Assembly: GCF_000006565.2 (NCBI RefSeq)
Contig: NC_031476.1
Location: 2,194,458 to 2,258,457 of the forward strand
DNA from: Toxoplasma gondii ME49
Lineage: Eukaryota; Apicomplexa; Conoidasida; Eucoccidiorida; Sarcocystidae
Direction of reading: 5' to 3'
Length of the DNA stretch: 64,000 nt
The translations under genes were made by a program, and so were the position numbers. The notes under the pieces are model-generated. The model was not told the DNA's origin. It did no database searches and saw only the letters and a list, made by a program, of their open reading frames with translations. Shown here piece by piece: positions 20,985-33,900 of this stretch (the first letter of the stretch is position 1; every line of letters begins with the position of its first letter).

Positions 20985-23900
20985 ATGGCCTTTCCTTCTC
21001 CGCAGCTTGCCGCCGCTGGACAGAACCCCGCCACCGAACATGATGCCACAGCCCGGCAAATCAGATTGGCAGGTGGGCTCAGGCTGGACGGCTCGCTGTC
21101 GGACGCCGTAACCGCTGCATCAACGTCTCTTACCGGCTCGTCCAGCCTGTTCTCCCCGTGGTTTCGGTGGAAACCGTTCTCTCGGCGCTCGTCTGAGACG
21201 GCTCATCGCCCGATGGCTCCAAACGAAAGCGACTGTCCGCCGCGTCCTGCCGACCAAGTCATTGTTCGCCCATGCAACAGAAGTGTTTTTTCCGTTGGCA
21301 ATCTCTACGAATCGCAGTCTAGAACGGATGGAACTTCTGGACGGATGCGGCGTGTCTTTTCGGCGCAACTTTTTCCGAGTTATAATCCTGCGACCGGGTC
21401 CACGGCCTTCCGCGTTCGACAATGCTATGCAGGATCCAGTACAGCAGCAACTGTTCGCAGTGGCAGTTCGAGCAGGTGCGCTGACACTGTGTCAAAAGCC
21501 ACGGACGCATCAGAGAATTCTCGCGGTGAAACTGACCAGCCACAAGAATTGTATGGTAGTCACGATGCAGGCGATCTGTGTGATTCGCCTGATCTGTCTA
21601 GCAACATCCACAAGCAAACAGAACGGCACGACAGTGAGGTAGAAAGGGAGAAACGTATCACGTGCGGGCAAAGCTCAGTCACAATCTCGTCTGTGGAGAA
21701 TCAGGACGAGCGGGGTGTTTCGTTGACTAAGAATGAGTTGCTATTTGTGGGGCCGCCACATATGGACACTCATCAGTCTGAATGCTCCCAGGATGTGTCA
21801 TTCGGGTGTGGCGGACTGGATGGCGGGGCAGGTTCAATGTCAAAGAATAGAAGGCCAGAGAATGTAGATGAGTCTTCAGCTTATCCGCAGAGTCTTCGGT
21901 CACAGGACAGCGCTAGCGACTGCAAGGAAGCGCGTAATGTAGAATGTAAGCATGAGAAGAAGGCAGGATGGGCTACGATTTCTTCGTCTCTTGATGTGTG
22001 TGAAGCGGGCCACCAAGATGGTTTCCAGCATTCTGAGACGCAGGAGGATCGGTCACGGCTTCGGCAACAGCAACTCACTATCAGAGGCGGTAGCGTCTTT
22101 GTGTCTTCTTCGTTCACCTATGGAGCCGTTGCCACTAAGAGGGGTAGGGTAGGCAGTAGGGATAAATGGATTTTCGGCAGAGGTTTTGTTTCCTCTCTGC
22201 AGAGGTCGAGAAGCAGCGACGAATTGTGCCCGGATGCCGATGCAGCACGTGGGAGCACATACGGGTCAGGTCGACACAACCGTGCATCGGAGTTGTGTGA
22301 GGATAGGCGCTCACGCAATCCGATGAGCTGCCCTTACGTTTGGGGAACGGATCAGTCGTTTTCTTTCACAGATGAAACGGCTATTGCGCCTTCGATTGCC
22401 TCTGACGGTGGAAGACGGCAACTGGAGAGTCTTCCAGACCACGTGATAAAAGCGTCTTTTCTGGGGGGTAACTGTTTACGTTGCCGGCGAAACACTGTTT
22501 GCATTCCGCCATCTGGCAGTGGTAAAAGGTGGACGGAAAGCCAGACCCAGGAGGGTGGCGCCAGCGTTCGACTGGAAAAGGACACGAATGTCTCAGGAGA
22601 AATGACGAAATCTCAGAGATCCTCTGCGCGGCGTGCTGGCCGTGATTGCGGATGTCGCTCTGGCGAAATAGAGACGTCGTGTAGGGCCTACGGAGACACC
22701 AGTGGTCCCGATGATGGTGGCACTGACAGGGGCATGGTTCGAAAAAGCAGCAGTGGAAGTACAATATGCAGCACCAGCGAATCAGATAGAGGCAGTGGAT
22801 ATTCAGTTGTGAAGGTGATAGGAGGCGCTACCAAACCGACTGCCTCTGTGGCCGCACGAGGGGGTACCTCACACGACGAGAACAGGAGTGTGCTGAAGAA
22901 GCGTGAGACTGACAGCAGCGAGCACGAGACTCGCTCGTTGGCAGATGATAGGCACGGGCCAGAGAGTGCGAGCGTGAAGGCGCCGGACTCGTTTGTCCAC
23001 GTGGAACTGCTGCACGAGGAACCAACCTTCCACCAACGTCTTCAGTTGTTTCCTTGTGGAGCTTCAGGGACGGACTTGGAGATAGAGGGATCCGGAGAGA
23101 ACTTTTTTTCAGAGGGAGGAGACGTGAATCGTAGTCTGTCACTCGAGCTGTGGGACACGCATGAGGTAGATATGTACATCGCGCCAGCGCTGCGTGTTCT
23201 TCGAGAACCGCGAGAGCAGAACGTTCACGACAGCGCGGCGTCTGTGGCGTTGTCATCTTATCCGTCGGCAGTCCCGGAGCGTTACAGTGACAGCGAGCAT
23301 AGGTCTGGCGAGCAGCCGAGACGGTTAGGGCACAAAATCTCTCCGGGAACAGTACATAGGTGCTCTGCCGTGGAGGCAATTTCGTTCCATCAAGAGGTCG
23401 GTTGGAAGCAGGGGAGAGAAGCCAAGGTGCTGGGAGATGCGGAGAAGCAGGATATTCACCAAAGTCAGGCGGGAGCTACTACAACGGATGCGACCAGTCG
23501 GTCGTCCGGCTCGCGGCGTAGCTCCGGATTTGCTTCTGTCTCATCGAGCAGAGTATCAAGCAGTGCCCCGTCGGATTCCTCGTCCGCTGCAACTATTCAT
23601 ATTCAGGCAGATGTGATTGAGCAGGAAAGCAGCCACGCAGAGGGACAACAATTTCACAGAAATTATCCCTACAGGTCGCTCAACTCTTGCAAGCTCGGGT
23701 GGGGGGTAGCAATGGGCAACAAATGCCTCGACAGCGACCTTCTCGTAGTCAAACGCAAGCACTTCTCCCTCATGGTCGAGGACGAAGACGGACTTCTCCA
23801 TTTGGATGACATGCCGTCTTTCGAAGGTAGGATACACACCCCGAGTGTCATTCATGCAAACGCAGAAAAATGTCTCGTCGGAAACGGACCGTTTGGGAGG

Positions 23901-24825
23901 GTCGAATGTGGGCGTGGGAAGGATTTCGGGAAGTATGTGATGTTCATGCTGACGCTTGGACAACTTGAGATGTTGGAGTTAACTGAAAGAAGTCGAAACG
24001 ACACAGTGGAACGTTGCTGTTTTCTAAATCTGAACAGAGTGGTTAGGCGACTTCATAGTGGCATCATTAGATGTTAGGTAGCAAGACATATGAGGACGCG
24101 TGCACATATCGTCGTCAGCAGCGCCATGACATCTGCACAAGTGTATCTGTACAGGACGTTCCTGTTTTCTTCCGTTCTTTTCAGGTTGCCTTTTCGTCAT
24201 AAAGCTCGCGTCATCGCGGCGTTCTTCTCCGTATTCACGACTGCTGAGGTCTCTCCCATATCGGCGGCATCTGTTCTTCGTTCTCTCACAAGGCCACCTC
24301 TTTTGGTTTCGGTCGTCTCGAGACTTTGTTGGTCGTGGTTTCTCAGCTGCTATTGGGAGTGTCTCCCTAATCATCAACCAGTGTCACGTGGAAGTCGCCG
24401 AGTCTTCTCCGACTCTTCACGGAGGCCGGTTCCGTCTTGAATTCAAGAATTGGCGGAGAAGTATCGAGCTTCAGGCTAGATCCGACGGTAGTGGCAAGAA
24501 GAAAAGAAAGAACCGGCTCGAGGCTGAAAGCAGCCGGGGAGCGTGGGTGCAGCAACTGCTTGCGACGATTCAAAAGGTGTGAACTGCCTACCATTAACGC
24601 CGTTCGGTTGAGTTTCCGCGGGTCAAGAAAGGTGCTTTAGAATGTTGATTAAATGTTGCCAGAGGAGTTAGAATAGAGGCGTGAAAGCCGCATCGTAGCA
24701 ATGTTTTGTGTGAGAATTTTGTGTTTTTACAGGCGGAGCAAATTCGAGATCGTTTCCGGACGGTGGATTGGGAACAGACACAGCACCACGCAAGGTTGAT
24801 GGCTGAACGTTTCGGTGTAATTTAA
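20985..24825 (+). CDS. Large protein with C-terminal PH domain
   Basis: Three exons, 20985-23826, 24347-24576 and 24733-24825, with matching phases, give 1054 residues. The start is ATG 20985 (GCGACGATGG); the frame is open further upstream only from a TTG. The first ~900 residues are Ser/Arg/Gly-rich with no recognised domain. The last ~150 fit a pleckstrin-homology fold: KRKHFSLMVEDEDGLLHLDD, a strand pair around FRLEFKNWRRSIELQA, and the closing helix with the invariant Trp (RGAWVQQLLATIQK). A final short helix ends MAERFGVI. PH domains usually bind phosphoinositides or proteins at membranes. The basic loop GSGKKKRKNR between the last strand and the helix is notable. Specific role unknown. 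Confidence 0.72.
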
Positions 24826-26369
24826 AAACTCAGGACTGTGCGTAAAAGCCATTTTCGCACCCCTGCAATCTTTTATGTCAGATGGCAATCGTTTTAGTTT
24901 ACACGCATCCGTTTCACGTTGTTACGCGTTATCTCTTCCAGATACACGGATTGTGCCGGTGAAGTCGAAAGCCTGCAAACGGCAGTGTGTGACTTCTCAA
25001 AACAGGTCATGTGAATTTCACTCAAAGCAGTATTGTGCCCAGTGACTAAGGTAAGCAAAGACTTTCGAACGAGGTGTTCGTGCTAGCTGCTCGTCAGCCA
25101 GTGGGCTTAGTAACGTGGAAAAGGATAAAATGTCTGTACTCTTGCCACCTCGTGAAAAGAAGCGACACAGCTCTCTCCGCACGTGTGTCAGTGAAGTGTT
25201 GGACTAACGTCTTCACCAGAGCATATTATATGTGGGGTTTTCTGTGTACACAGTCGACATATAGGGGGGCAATGTAGAAAAAGCAGACTGCTTGCAGGTT
25301 TTGTCTGAAGTCGCTAACATGCTTGACATTAGGTTTGAAGATGTCATCGAATTATGAAGTCGTTAGCTTTCTTAACGGTGACTGTCATGTGCAGCGACCC
25401 GTCAGCTTGTCAAGGGTCTGTAACACTGTTCAATTTCTAACGGTTTTCAGTCTGTAGGATTTCGGTGACGCTGACATAATCACGAAGTGACGCGCCCCTC
25501 CGGAGACTTGATTTTTCTCAAACGCGGAAATCCGACCAGCGACACTGATTCTAAAGTGTGGAATAAACTCTCATGCGCTGAATTAAAAGATATGACGCGA
25601 CAGAACCCAGTTGAGTTCACTCGCAGCCAACATGCACAACACATATCAGGAAACCGAACTGTTCAGGAACAGTTTGTTTCGTGGAAGCGCAGCCATTCAA
25701 GCATTTCGCTTTCTGGATCGCCTCGCTCACGAGCACAAGAAGATAAACAGAAACCGCCACCATCGCTACCGAACTCCAGTGACCAAGTGGCACTCGCGTG
25801 GTTTGAGTGGACTGACAGTTCTTTCGCAAGCCAGCAGTGCATGGGCTCAGCTACTTGGTCACGCAGCGGGCAACAACGTCGGAATAGAGAAATGGCTGTT
25901 TCCGAGTGCAATCCACCCTAAATTTATCGCACAACACGAGTCACGATGCTAGTCATGAATGCACCGCGAGTGTGTGGTAGCGGCTCGTAAGGTGACCGCT
26001 CTACGGAGCGAGGCGACAAAGAACCAAAGTACCCGCGTAAACCGGCAGGAATCTGCGCGACTGTGTGTGATGTGCTTGATACTGTCGCTCGGCACGCGCT
26101 GATTGATGGAAGCCCGCACATCGGCGTGCGATGCCTGTACAAAGGAAAGGCTTTCTCGTTGCGGACATACCGCTGACATCTCTTAGGGCACCGGAAGTTA
26201 GACGATGGAGCCGCGTATGCCCCTTTCACTTCAAAAGCTAGTTGAAACCGTCGCGCTAAAGCACAGAGAGGCAGCAGGGCGCCCCTCTGCGGATCTGCTA
26301 CTATTTCGTGGACCGGCGAACGTGGCTATCATCTGAATTATATGCGACCTCACCCATTACTCGGTTATG
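24826..26369. other. Convergent spacer, nothing recognised
   Basis: Between the 3' end of the PH-domain gene and the 3' end of the large minus-strand locus. A 144-codon plus-strand frame at 25487-25921 starts at GTG and is not supported. Confidence 0.4.
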
Positions 26370-29300
26370 TCAGATGAACTCGTCATCTCCTTCGCCGTCT
26401 AAGTCGGGGATCACCACACCGCCCGCGCCGCCCCCGAACTCCTCGCCTCCCTGCCCTTCTGGCGCCGCTCCGGCAGTCCAGGGTCTGAGGAAGAACGGCG
26501 CCGTCCCTGGTCCGGCCTCTTGATGGCGTTTCTGCTCTGCCACTGGCGCTTCATCGGCGCCACGTTCAGGTGGTTCTTGCCGATCGAACCCGGCAGCCTG
26601 TCGGTTCAAAGAGGACATTTTTCCCGCATTTCCAGGCGCTGCACTACCACTCACTCCCCCTCCAGTTCTCTGCGTCGTATCACCCTGACCAGCGCTTCCC
26701 TTCTTAAACTTCGCACCACCAAGTGAGCTGCCCGGCCCTTTTTTCTGGTCCCCGGCAGTGTCATCTTGCGGGCCTCCTGATTTGGCTCTCTCGTCTCGGC
26801 GATTGTTCGAAGCCATCACGAAGTCTTCGGGCCGCGCCCCACTTCCAAACAAATCCGCAAGAGAGTCAATACCTCCGGCTGTATCGACACCCGACGACTC
26901 TTGGTTTTGCTCGAGGCCACTTCGCGCCGTTCCCGCCTGCCCCACCTCCGAAATCGCGGCCCGCGGCGGCGCATGCGCACCGTCTTTCTGCTGTGCAATT
27001 ACGCCTTTTTGCGAACCCGCCGAAGGAGTTCCCCCAGAGGTGCCGGCCTTCTTCCGCACGCGGACCCGCGCACACTTGCTCGCTCCTTTCTTGCCTCCAG
27101 CGGGCGGCCCTTCCAGCCCCGCCTGAGACTGTGGAGGCTGTGCCTTCACCCCCTGGTCCTGGTCGCTGTACCCTGCACCCGCCAAGCCTTTCGCTGACGG
27201 CAGCGCCATCTGTCCAGCTCGCACTTCCCCCAAGCCTGGTGCACCACCAGACACCCGGCTGGCACCACCTGGGACAGTGCCAGCGTTCGTGGCTGCGGGA
27301 AGCAAAGCTTGCCCCGCCCTCGTTCCGAGCGGCAGACCTCCTTGAGTATGCGACGGGGCCGAACTCGGTCCGCGAACGCCAGCGGCTGCCGCAACTCGCG
27401 CAGCAGTTGCCGCTGAGAACGAAGAGGGAGGAACTGAAGAGGCCGTGGAAGAGGACGCACCGCTTGGCGCCGCCGGATGCGAAGCAGGCGCACGCGGCAC
27501 CGGATGCCCGATGAGAAGGTGTCGGGCCACTCGAACTGGCGGCGCCTGCAAATCGAAGTGGAGCAACTCAATCAGCTGCAACTGGCGCATCCTGCAGCGA
27601 GACGAACAGCGCAGACAAAAAAGGTACACTTTGGATGCATGCACAGAAGCACACTGGCGCCTGTGGTTCGACTAGCACAGCGCGGCTCGGCAAGACTGCG
27701 ACGAAATTCGTTTATTTTCGAGGGAGTGGCAGCGGAAACCCCGACAGCTAAAGGGGGAATTGCGGCTACTGCGCAATGAGACTCCAAGAGATTTCACGCT
27801 GTCTCATCCGGCAGGTTCCTCAAAAGTGACACAGGCAATGCAGTCCGGGACGCTCAAGAAGCCTGCATGCGCAACCGGGTGAAGAGACAGTCTCGAAGTT
27901 CTTTCTGGCTGAATGTATTCAGAATTCATAGCTAAAACAAACCTTCTTCCTGGTTGTATGTGTGCTCGATTCATTTTCCTATCAGTGAAAAAGGCAAGTG
28001 CAGCAATGCTGCAGTTACCTGAACTGAGCGGGAAACAAGGAGGCTGCTGTCGTCGTGTGGAGGAAAGCTCGGAAGTCGAGGGCCGTGACTTTCAAGAGCA
28101 GACACCGCTGGGATTGTGCGACCTGCAAGAATGCGAAAAACAGCACACTTGGAAAGCGTGGCCCGTAGAGGCACGTCTCTAGACCCGTTGAATTGGATCT
28201 GGGTACCTCCGACAAAAACATTCCTATAAAAACATTCCTGCATTTTCGATGGTGCCAAAACGGGTTCTAAAATTTGTCAACCTCATCTTGACGTACCATT
28301 CTCGTCTTAGGAAATAAGCTCGACGATAGCCTCGTTGCTAAACTATTACACTCTCGCTTCAAGAGAAATACCCAATGTGAAACCCTTTCACCGGCATTCC
28401 CTTTGGGATATGTGCTCTCAGCACTTCCGTAGGACACAAATTTCAGCTCTCAGGTTCCGTCACCGGTCCTCCGACACTCTGAATCAGCACCGCATGGGTT
28501 ACCCTCTCTGTAGTTCGCACTACCCTCCTTCGATGGCTTTGAAAAAACCAGCTCTTCATCTTGGCTTTGTCACCTTCCGTTGCTTCTGCCTTCGCATTCC
28601 CTGTTGTTCCGTCTCTGACGCCATCCCCCACCCCCCGCTGTCTCTCCCGACTTACTTTCGCAAATTCGATCGCTTTTGCCTCTGCTACGGCGACGTTATG
28701 TCGACGTTGAGCCGCAACTTGCTCCTGTTTTGCTTTCTGCGCTTTCCACTGCTGACTGCCCAGCGGCCCGGCTGAACGCAGCATCGACACCCACGCACTG
28801 GGATCCGGTGCCCCTTCGACGGCAGCTCCTGAAGCCGGTCCTCCTAGCAGTGCGGACAGAGTGTCGGTCTGCAAGGACGCAACAGAAAAGAAAACAAAAC
28901 GACAAGAATAAGTGGCTTTTTGACAAAAAGATCTGGCCGACAGACTTAGCTCCCCCTCCCCCCCTCCGCGTGCAACGCTGGCGTCCGCGCAGGCGCAGTC
29001 GTGTCTGTATCGAAAAGTACCACGCATGTTGATGCGCGGCGACCCCACATAACGGATGCGGCAGCTCGCTCCGGTTCTCTTGCAGCTGAGGAAAAAAGAG
29101 TTAAGAGCCCGTTTTAGTACAAGCATAGAGCAAATACAGTAACAAGTTAGAAGACAGAACATAAGATGCGTGCTGCTTGTGAGATATCACTACCTCATCA
29201 GCAGGCAACAGGTTGCCTGACGCCTCACACGGACCGCAGAGAACACCGGCAGCAGCCACGGACTGACAAATTTACGCAAGAGAGGAAATGAAATTGCAGA

Positions 29301-30842
29301 GCGACACGTGGCTCCACCGATTCCCGAAGACCGCGGTTCTCGCGTGTCTTCAGCGCACTTCATTTGGGACGGTGGCACCTTCCTAGTCCATGCGCAATGT
29401 GAGCATGTTCTACGAGTCACGGAACATCAGTCTAGATCATGTGCGAAATAAGAAAGTTCTACACGTCAGAGGGGAAGTAACCAGCTGGTTTCCGAGGTCT
29501 TTCCTGAATACAGACATGAACAAGTCTTACCGGGTCGCCTACGACGTCTCTACTCAAATCATCGCCGACTGTGAGGCCTGTCCCGGCCCCTGCGTCACCT
29601 CCCGGCGCCGCTCGCTGTCTTGCCCGACTCGTTCGGTTTCTTCTCTGACTCTCTTGGAGCTTCCGCAGACGGTCCACCTGCAATCAAGGCAAGAGGCAGA
29701 TGAACCGAAAGGCGCGTATACGGTTGGTTTCAAACTCGGTGAGTCAGTCTGTATGCTCTCTCGTTCTCTTTCTCTTCCTCGGAAGCTGTTTCGCCAGCAC
29801 CATTGTGGTTTTTCGCCGCTTCCGAGTGGTAAGTGTAAATGGCGGGAGAGACCAGTACGGGAAGATGCGTAGGGGAAAACGGAAGCCCGCGCCATCCCGT
29901 TGCTCCAAGCCTGTGCTCCTTTTTTTGTCGGACTCCGTCGTTGAGCTGAATCGACTTAAATAGAATCCAGCAACCAAGCCTAAAGCCCTGTCTTCGGCTG
30001 GTTCGCATGAGTGTAAGAAGGGGTTGTTCTCTATCCGTTGTTCCTCGATCTGGGGTCAACGCAAAACCGATGGTCTTAGCCACCACGCAGGCAGTGCAAA
30101 AGACAAAGCACAGGAAAGTTTTTCGATATTCCGCGAACTGAGTTGTAATGCAAGCAACGCTGCTGTTATCAAAAGAAATCACTCGGCATGTGGAACCAAC
30201 GAACACGTGCACCTGGTCGATCTTTCAGAAAGGAATCTTCCTCGGCGCTTCGCAAGCTCCGCTCGGGTGTAAAGACACGTGCTCTAACGGCCCCAGTTCC
30301 TTCTCAGTCTCTCACCAGTTGCCTGTCGCTCTCCTTCTGCATGAAGAAAGCCTGCAGTTCATCGATGTCTTGTTTGAGCGAAAAGTGCTGGAGCAATTCC
30401 CCAGCGCCGCCTGAGCCAGTAGCAGGCGCGCTGCCAGCTCCAGCGTCTGCGCCTTCCCAAGCGGACTGTCTGCCCCTGGTGCAGGACGGGAACGAGTCTT
30501 GCAACAGATCTGGAAAGGCACCGTCGCCCATCCCGTCGCCTTCGGGAAAGTCGAAATCAACGGCGTGGGCGCCTGACGAATCTGGGCGGACAGACAACCG
30601 CTGGAAAAGGCGGTCGACGCGGTACTCTGAAAGGGCACTGAGACTCGGTGCCATAGCCCTACACACAGGCAAGAAAAACGGAGACAGAAATAAGGAATTG
30701 AGAACCCTTTCTGATAGAAGGGTGAAGCTGCTGGAAAGACTAATTTTCCTAAAGGTTCCACAACAAAAAAGAGGTACCTCAAGGCCAGGATAACAGGGCA
30801 AGCCGTGTCGTTCACACCCATCTGGTGCTTGGCCTTCCCCAT
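26370..30842 (-). CDS. Low-complexity protein, downstream part of large locus
   Basis: Phase-consistent exons on the minus strand: 30778-30842, 30316-30658, 29531-29677, 28656-28868, 28019-28122 and 26370-27591. From ATG 30842 they would encode 697 residues. Segments include LSALSEYRVDRLFQRLSV, SLKQDIDELQAFFMQKES, an Arg-rich helix LRKLQESQRRNRTSRARQ, an Ala/Lys-rich helix KQEQVAAQRRHNVAVAEAKA, and the pair LLLKVTALDFRAF ... MRQLQLIELLHFDLQAPP. The last ~400 residues are Gly/Ala/Pro/Ser-rich and end in EGDDEFI. No domain is recognised. It lies only 104 bases downstream of the last possible stop codon of the neighbouring coding region on the same strand, so it is more likely the 3' half of one gene than an independent gene. 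Its composition resembles a scaffold or RNA/chromatin regulator, but I assign no function. Confidence 0.6.
28214..28239. repeat. Short tandem repeat
   Basis: Two near-identical copies of AAAAACATTCCT in an intron of the minus-strand locus. Confidence 0.6.
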
Positions 30843-30946
30843 GTACACGGTGCGTGCCCACCATCAAGAAACACCCGTACGTCTGCATATCCGTCCCTTT
30901 CAACTTCGACGCGTCGGTGTCTACACCCTGAATCCTTAATTGACTT

Positions 30947-33900
30947 TCATACCAGCCCCTGAGTGTCTTCACCAAACAGTGATGTGACATATGTATGCGT
31001 GTAAGGACATGTATAAAGGAAACTGCTCCGTCTTTTCAGCCCTCGCCGAGGTTCGCCCAGAACCCCATGTTTGTCTTGGTCACGCCACTTCGCATAGCAG
31101 CCAGTTCGCTCCTGCAGTTCGATTTCGGTGCGCAGTCTCAATAGTCGCGCCAGATTCTCAAGAAACGGAACCTGTCAGCAACCAGGCCAGGCCACTCTCT
31201 CCCCCACAAGTCTTCCATCCAGCCCTCAAGTATACGCACAGCGCTGCAGCCCAGAACACTTGGAGGCGCAGTCTGGGAACTTCTAGACGCAAAGCAGAAG
31301 AGCACAGCCCGGAGCTTTCCTCTGCTCGCCATGTCTTTCTACAGTCTCACCGAATTCGGTCTTTTAAAGCCCGTTTAATCGTGTCTCGAATGGCATTCTC
31401 GTCGCGCAAGAGAAATCTCCGGCCGTACACGCCACTCAAGCGCCTCACAGCACTGTCAACCAGGCGCTGAATGTGAGAATCGAGTTTCCCCAGGCGCCGC
31501 CGCGGCGCGAAGCGGGTATCTTCAGCGCGACCAGCTCCGGCGACGTTTGCTGGACACGACCCTGCGAGAGCCACGCTTCGGCCACTGGCATCCAGAAAGT
31601 ATCCCGGCATTCTGCCGCCCTCTCGCAGTGGCCGGTACCCCCCTGTCTGTGCAGGAAAACGAGTAGCGATCTGACCCACCAACGGCATCTGTGCCTGACG
31701 GAGATAGAAAGGTTGACCCCTCGGAGCAGCCAGACGCTCCTGCAGGCGGTGCAGCAGGTGCGCGCCAACTCCCGGTTCCACGCTCTCAGCACCTCTCGCG
31801 ATGGTCTCATGGAATCGCGGATCGCCAGGATACTCAGCAAAAGCTGGCGGGCGCCTCGTCGCACAGCTGCGCAGCGCATCCGACAGAGACTGCGAGTTCG
31901 GCCCGATGTACAGACGGCGCGATCCCGCGCAGTCGGAGAAACCTGTCCCAGGCGCTTCAACCGCAACGGCCAAATGCGCTCCGTCCCACGTGTATGGTTC
32001 GACGTGCTTTGTGGCTGGGGGCCGAGACATTAGCGCCCGCATCATCCTCACAAAATTCATCCGGTTGTTTCCCACGAGTTGTCTCGTCGCGTCTACAGTA
32101 AAGAACCCGTTTCCCACCACACTTCCTCTGTTGTGCGCAGGCCCTTTCGAAGCGGCAAACCCACCGTCCCCCCCGGCGCTGTCCGCTGACGCGCGGCTTC
32201 TCGCTCCCTTGTTAACTCCACTCGCCGCTCCCTGGGTCCCAGAACCTGCGCTGGAGCTCTGCGGCCCCCGAAGCCCCACAGACGCAGTCCCGTTCCCCCC
32301 ACTGGTGTCGCTGGGGTTCAGTGAAACAGCCGAATAACCGGACCCTTGCGTTCGCTGAACCGTGTCCCCCGGCACGTTCTGCACAGAACCCCCGCCACCC
32401 TCACAGCGCCGGCCAGCCTGTCCCCCCTGCTCACGGCTGTCAGACTCTCTGCCTTGTCTCTCGTTGTCGGGGCTGTCCGGCGTCGCCTCCGCGCGGCCTC
32501 TCCGAACTGCGCTTCCTCCAGCAGCGGAGTCTTGGGTGCCCTCTTCGAACGCGGAGTCGCCGTCAGAGACTCCTGGGGCAAGCTGCGCACCAGCTGCTCC
32601 TTCTCTACAGCCGGAATTTTCCGGGCGAGGCCCGCCCAGGAGGGGCTCCGCGTCCAGGCGAGCGCGTTTCGCTTGGTGCGTGTCGGCGTCCTGCGAATCT
32701 GACGATGCAGGCGCCGCCCGTCCATCGGAAAAATGTGGGTTTGGCAGTGCGGCGAGCGACGGATCGCCCCCACGGAGGCAGTCCACCCCTTCAGGGGACG
32801 CCTTGCTCGGCCTCGGAAACCGGTCGGTGCTGTCGCCGGCCTGGGACAGACCAGCCCCTGGGTTAGCGCCCGGCAAGCTGCCCTCTGCCTCTTGCTGTCT
32901 TCTGTATTTTTCCATCGCAGCTTGAAGGAGATCTTGCTTCACTCGCCCCGCGTCCACGAGCTGCTGGATCGCTAGCGACCCCCGAGGCGTCTTCAGCAAT
33001 TTCAGGAGCAGTTCCATTTGCCTGTGAAGGACGCGATGAAGCCAGGCGAGCACCCAGAGACGGTACAATGTCAAAAAAATTCGACGGGCCGACCAGCAAC
33101 ATGACCAGTGAGAGAGTGGGAGACGAGGTGTCAACAGCCGTCGGAGCGGCCGTGAGAATAAGGCGGTATAGTGTAAGGATGCAAATAGCAAAGGCAAGAA
33201 GTGTCCTTCTCCAAATAGCATCAGGCAAGAAGGACCAATTATGTCCGCGTCTCCACATGTTTGCGGACTACACCCTCGAACAGATCTGGCACCGCTCGTC
33301 GTGTCAACCCACGGGTTGTTTGCTATGACAGTCTCAGCATCTTACGCAACACGGTTAGACACTGCAACTGCTAGAGTGCTCTTCACGCTTCACGTCCAGC
33401 ACATACGAAGCAGTTGCTTGCTTCCCTCGTCTGTTATGAACCGTCTGCAGGCTGGAATCGACTATACACATGTGACTGGGTCCTTACTTTTCGTATGACG
33501 GATTGCCCGGTCCTCGAGGCTTCAAGCTGCCTGTCGTGTCGCTTGAAGGCGCAGGAAATCCAGCGGGATCTGCGGCGGGCGACTTGGTCACCGTCCCCAC
33601 CACTCCCGGCATTCCCATCCCCCAGCTGCCTGCCCCAGGTTCGACGTCGACCCCCCGTGGCTGCTGAGTTCCGCGCGCTGTCTGTACACCGCCGTGAGTG
33701 AAGAAGCCAGCGGCCGAACCGGAGGTGCCTCCTCTATCGGCCAGGTCTGTTGCATTCGGAGACGAGACGAAGTGCGCAGGAGCCCGCGTCGCGGCCTTGT
33801 TTTCCGACGCAGCTCCCTCTTCTCCGTCCCCCGCTTGAACAGAATCAGTTGGCCACGATGTCGCGGGAACCGAAGAATCCACGCCCCCCATTGGCGCATC

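Noticed and set aside
22828..23379. 183-codon minus-strand frame inside the PH-domain gene
   Set aside because: A shadow of the long plus-strand exon, whose spliced continuation is supported by phase and fold.
25487..25921. 144-codon plus-strand frame
   Set aside because: GTG start, no domain, lies in a convergent spacer with competing frames on the other strand.
32321..32925. Overlapping plus-strand frames of 118-187 codons
   Set aside because: They are antisense to a 1.67 kb exon joined in phase on the minus strand; high G+C opens all frames here.
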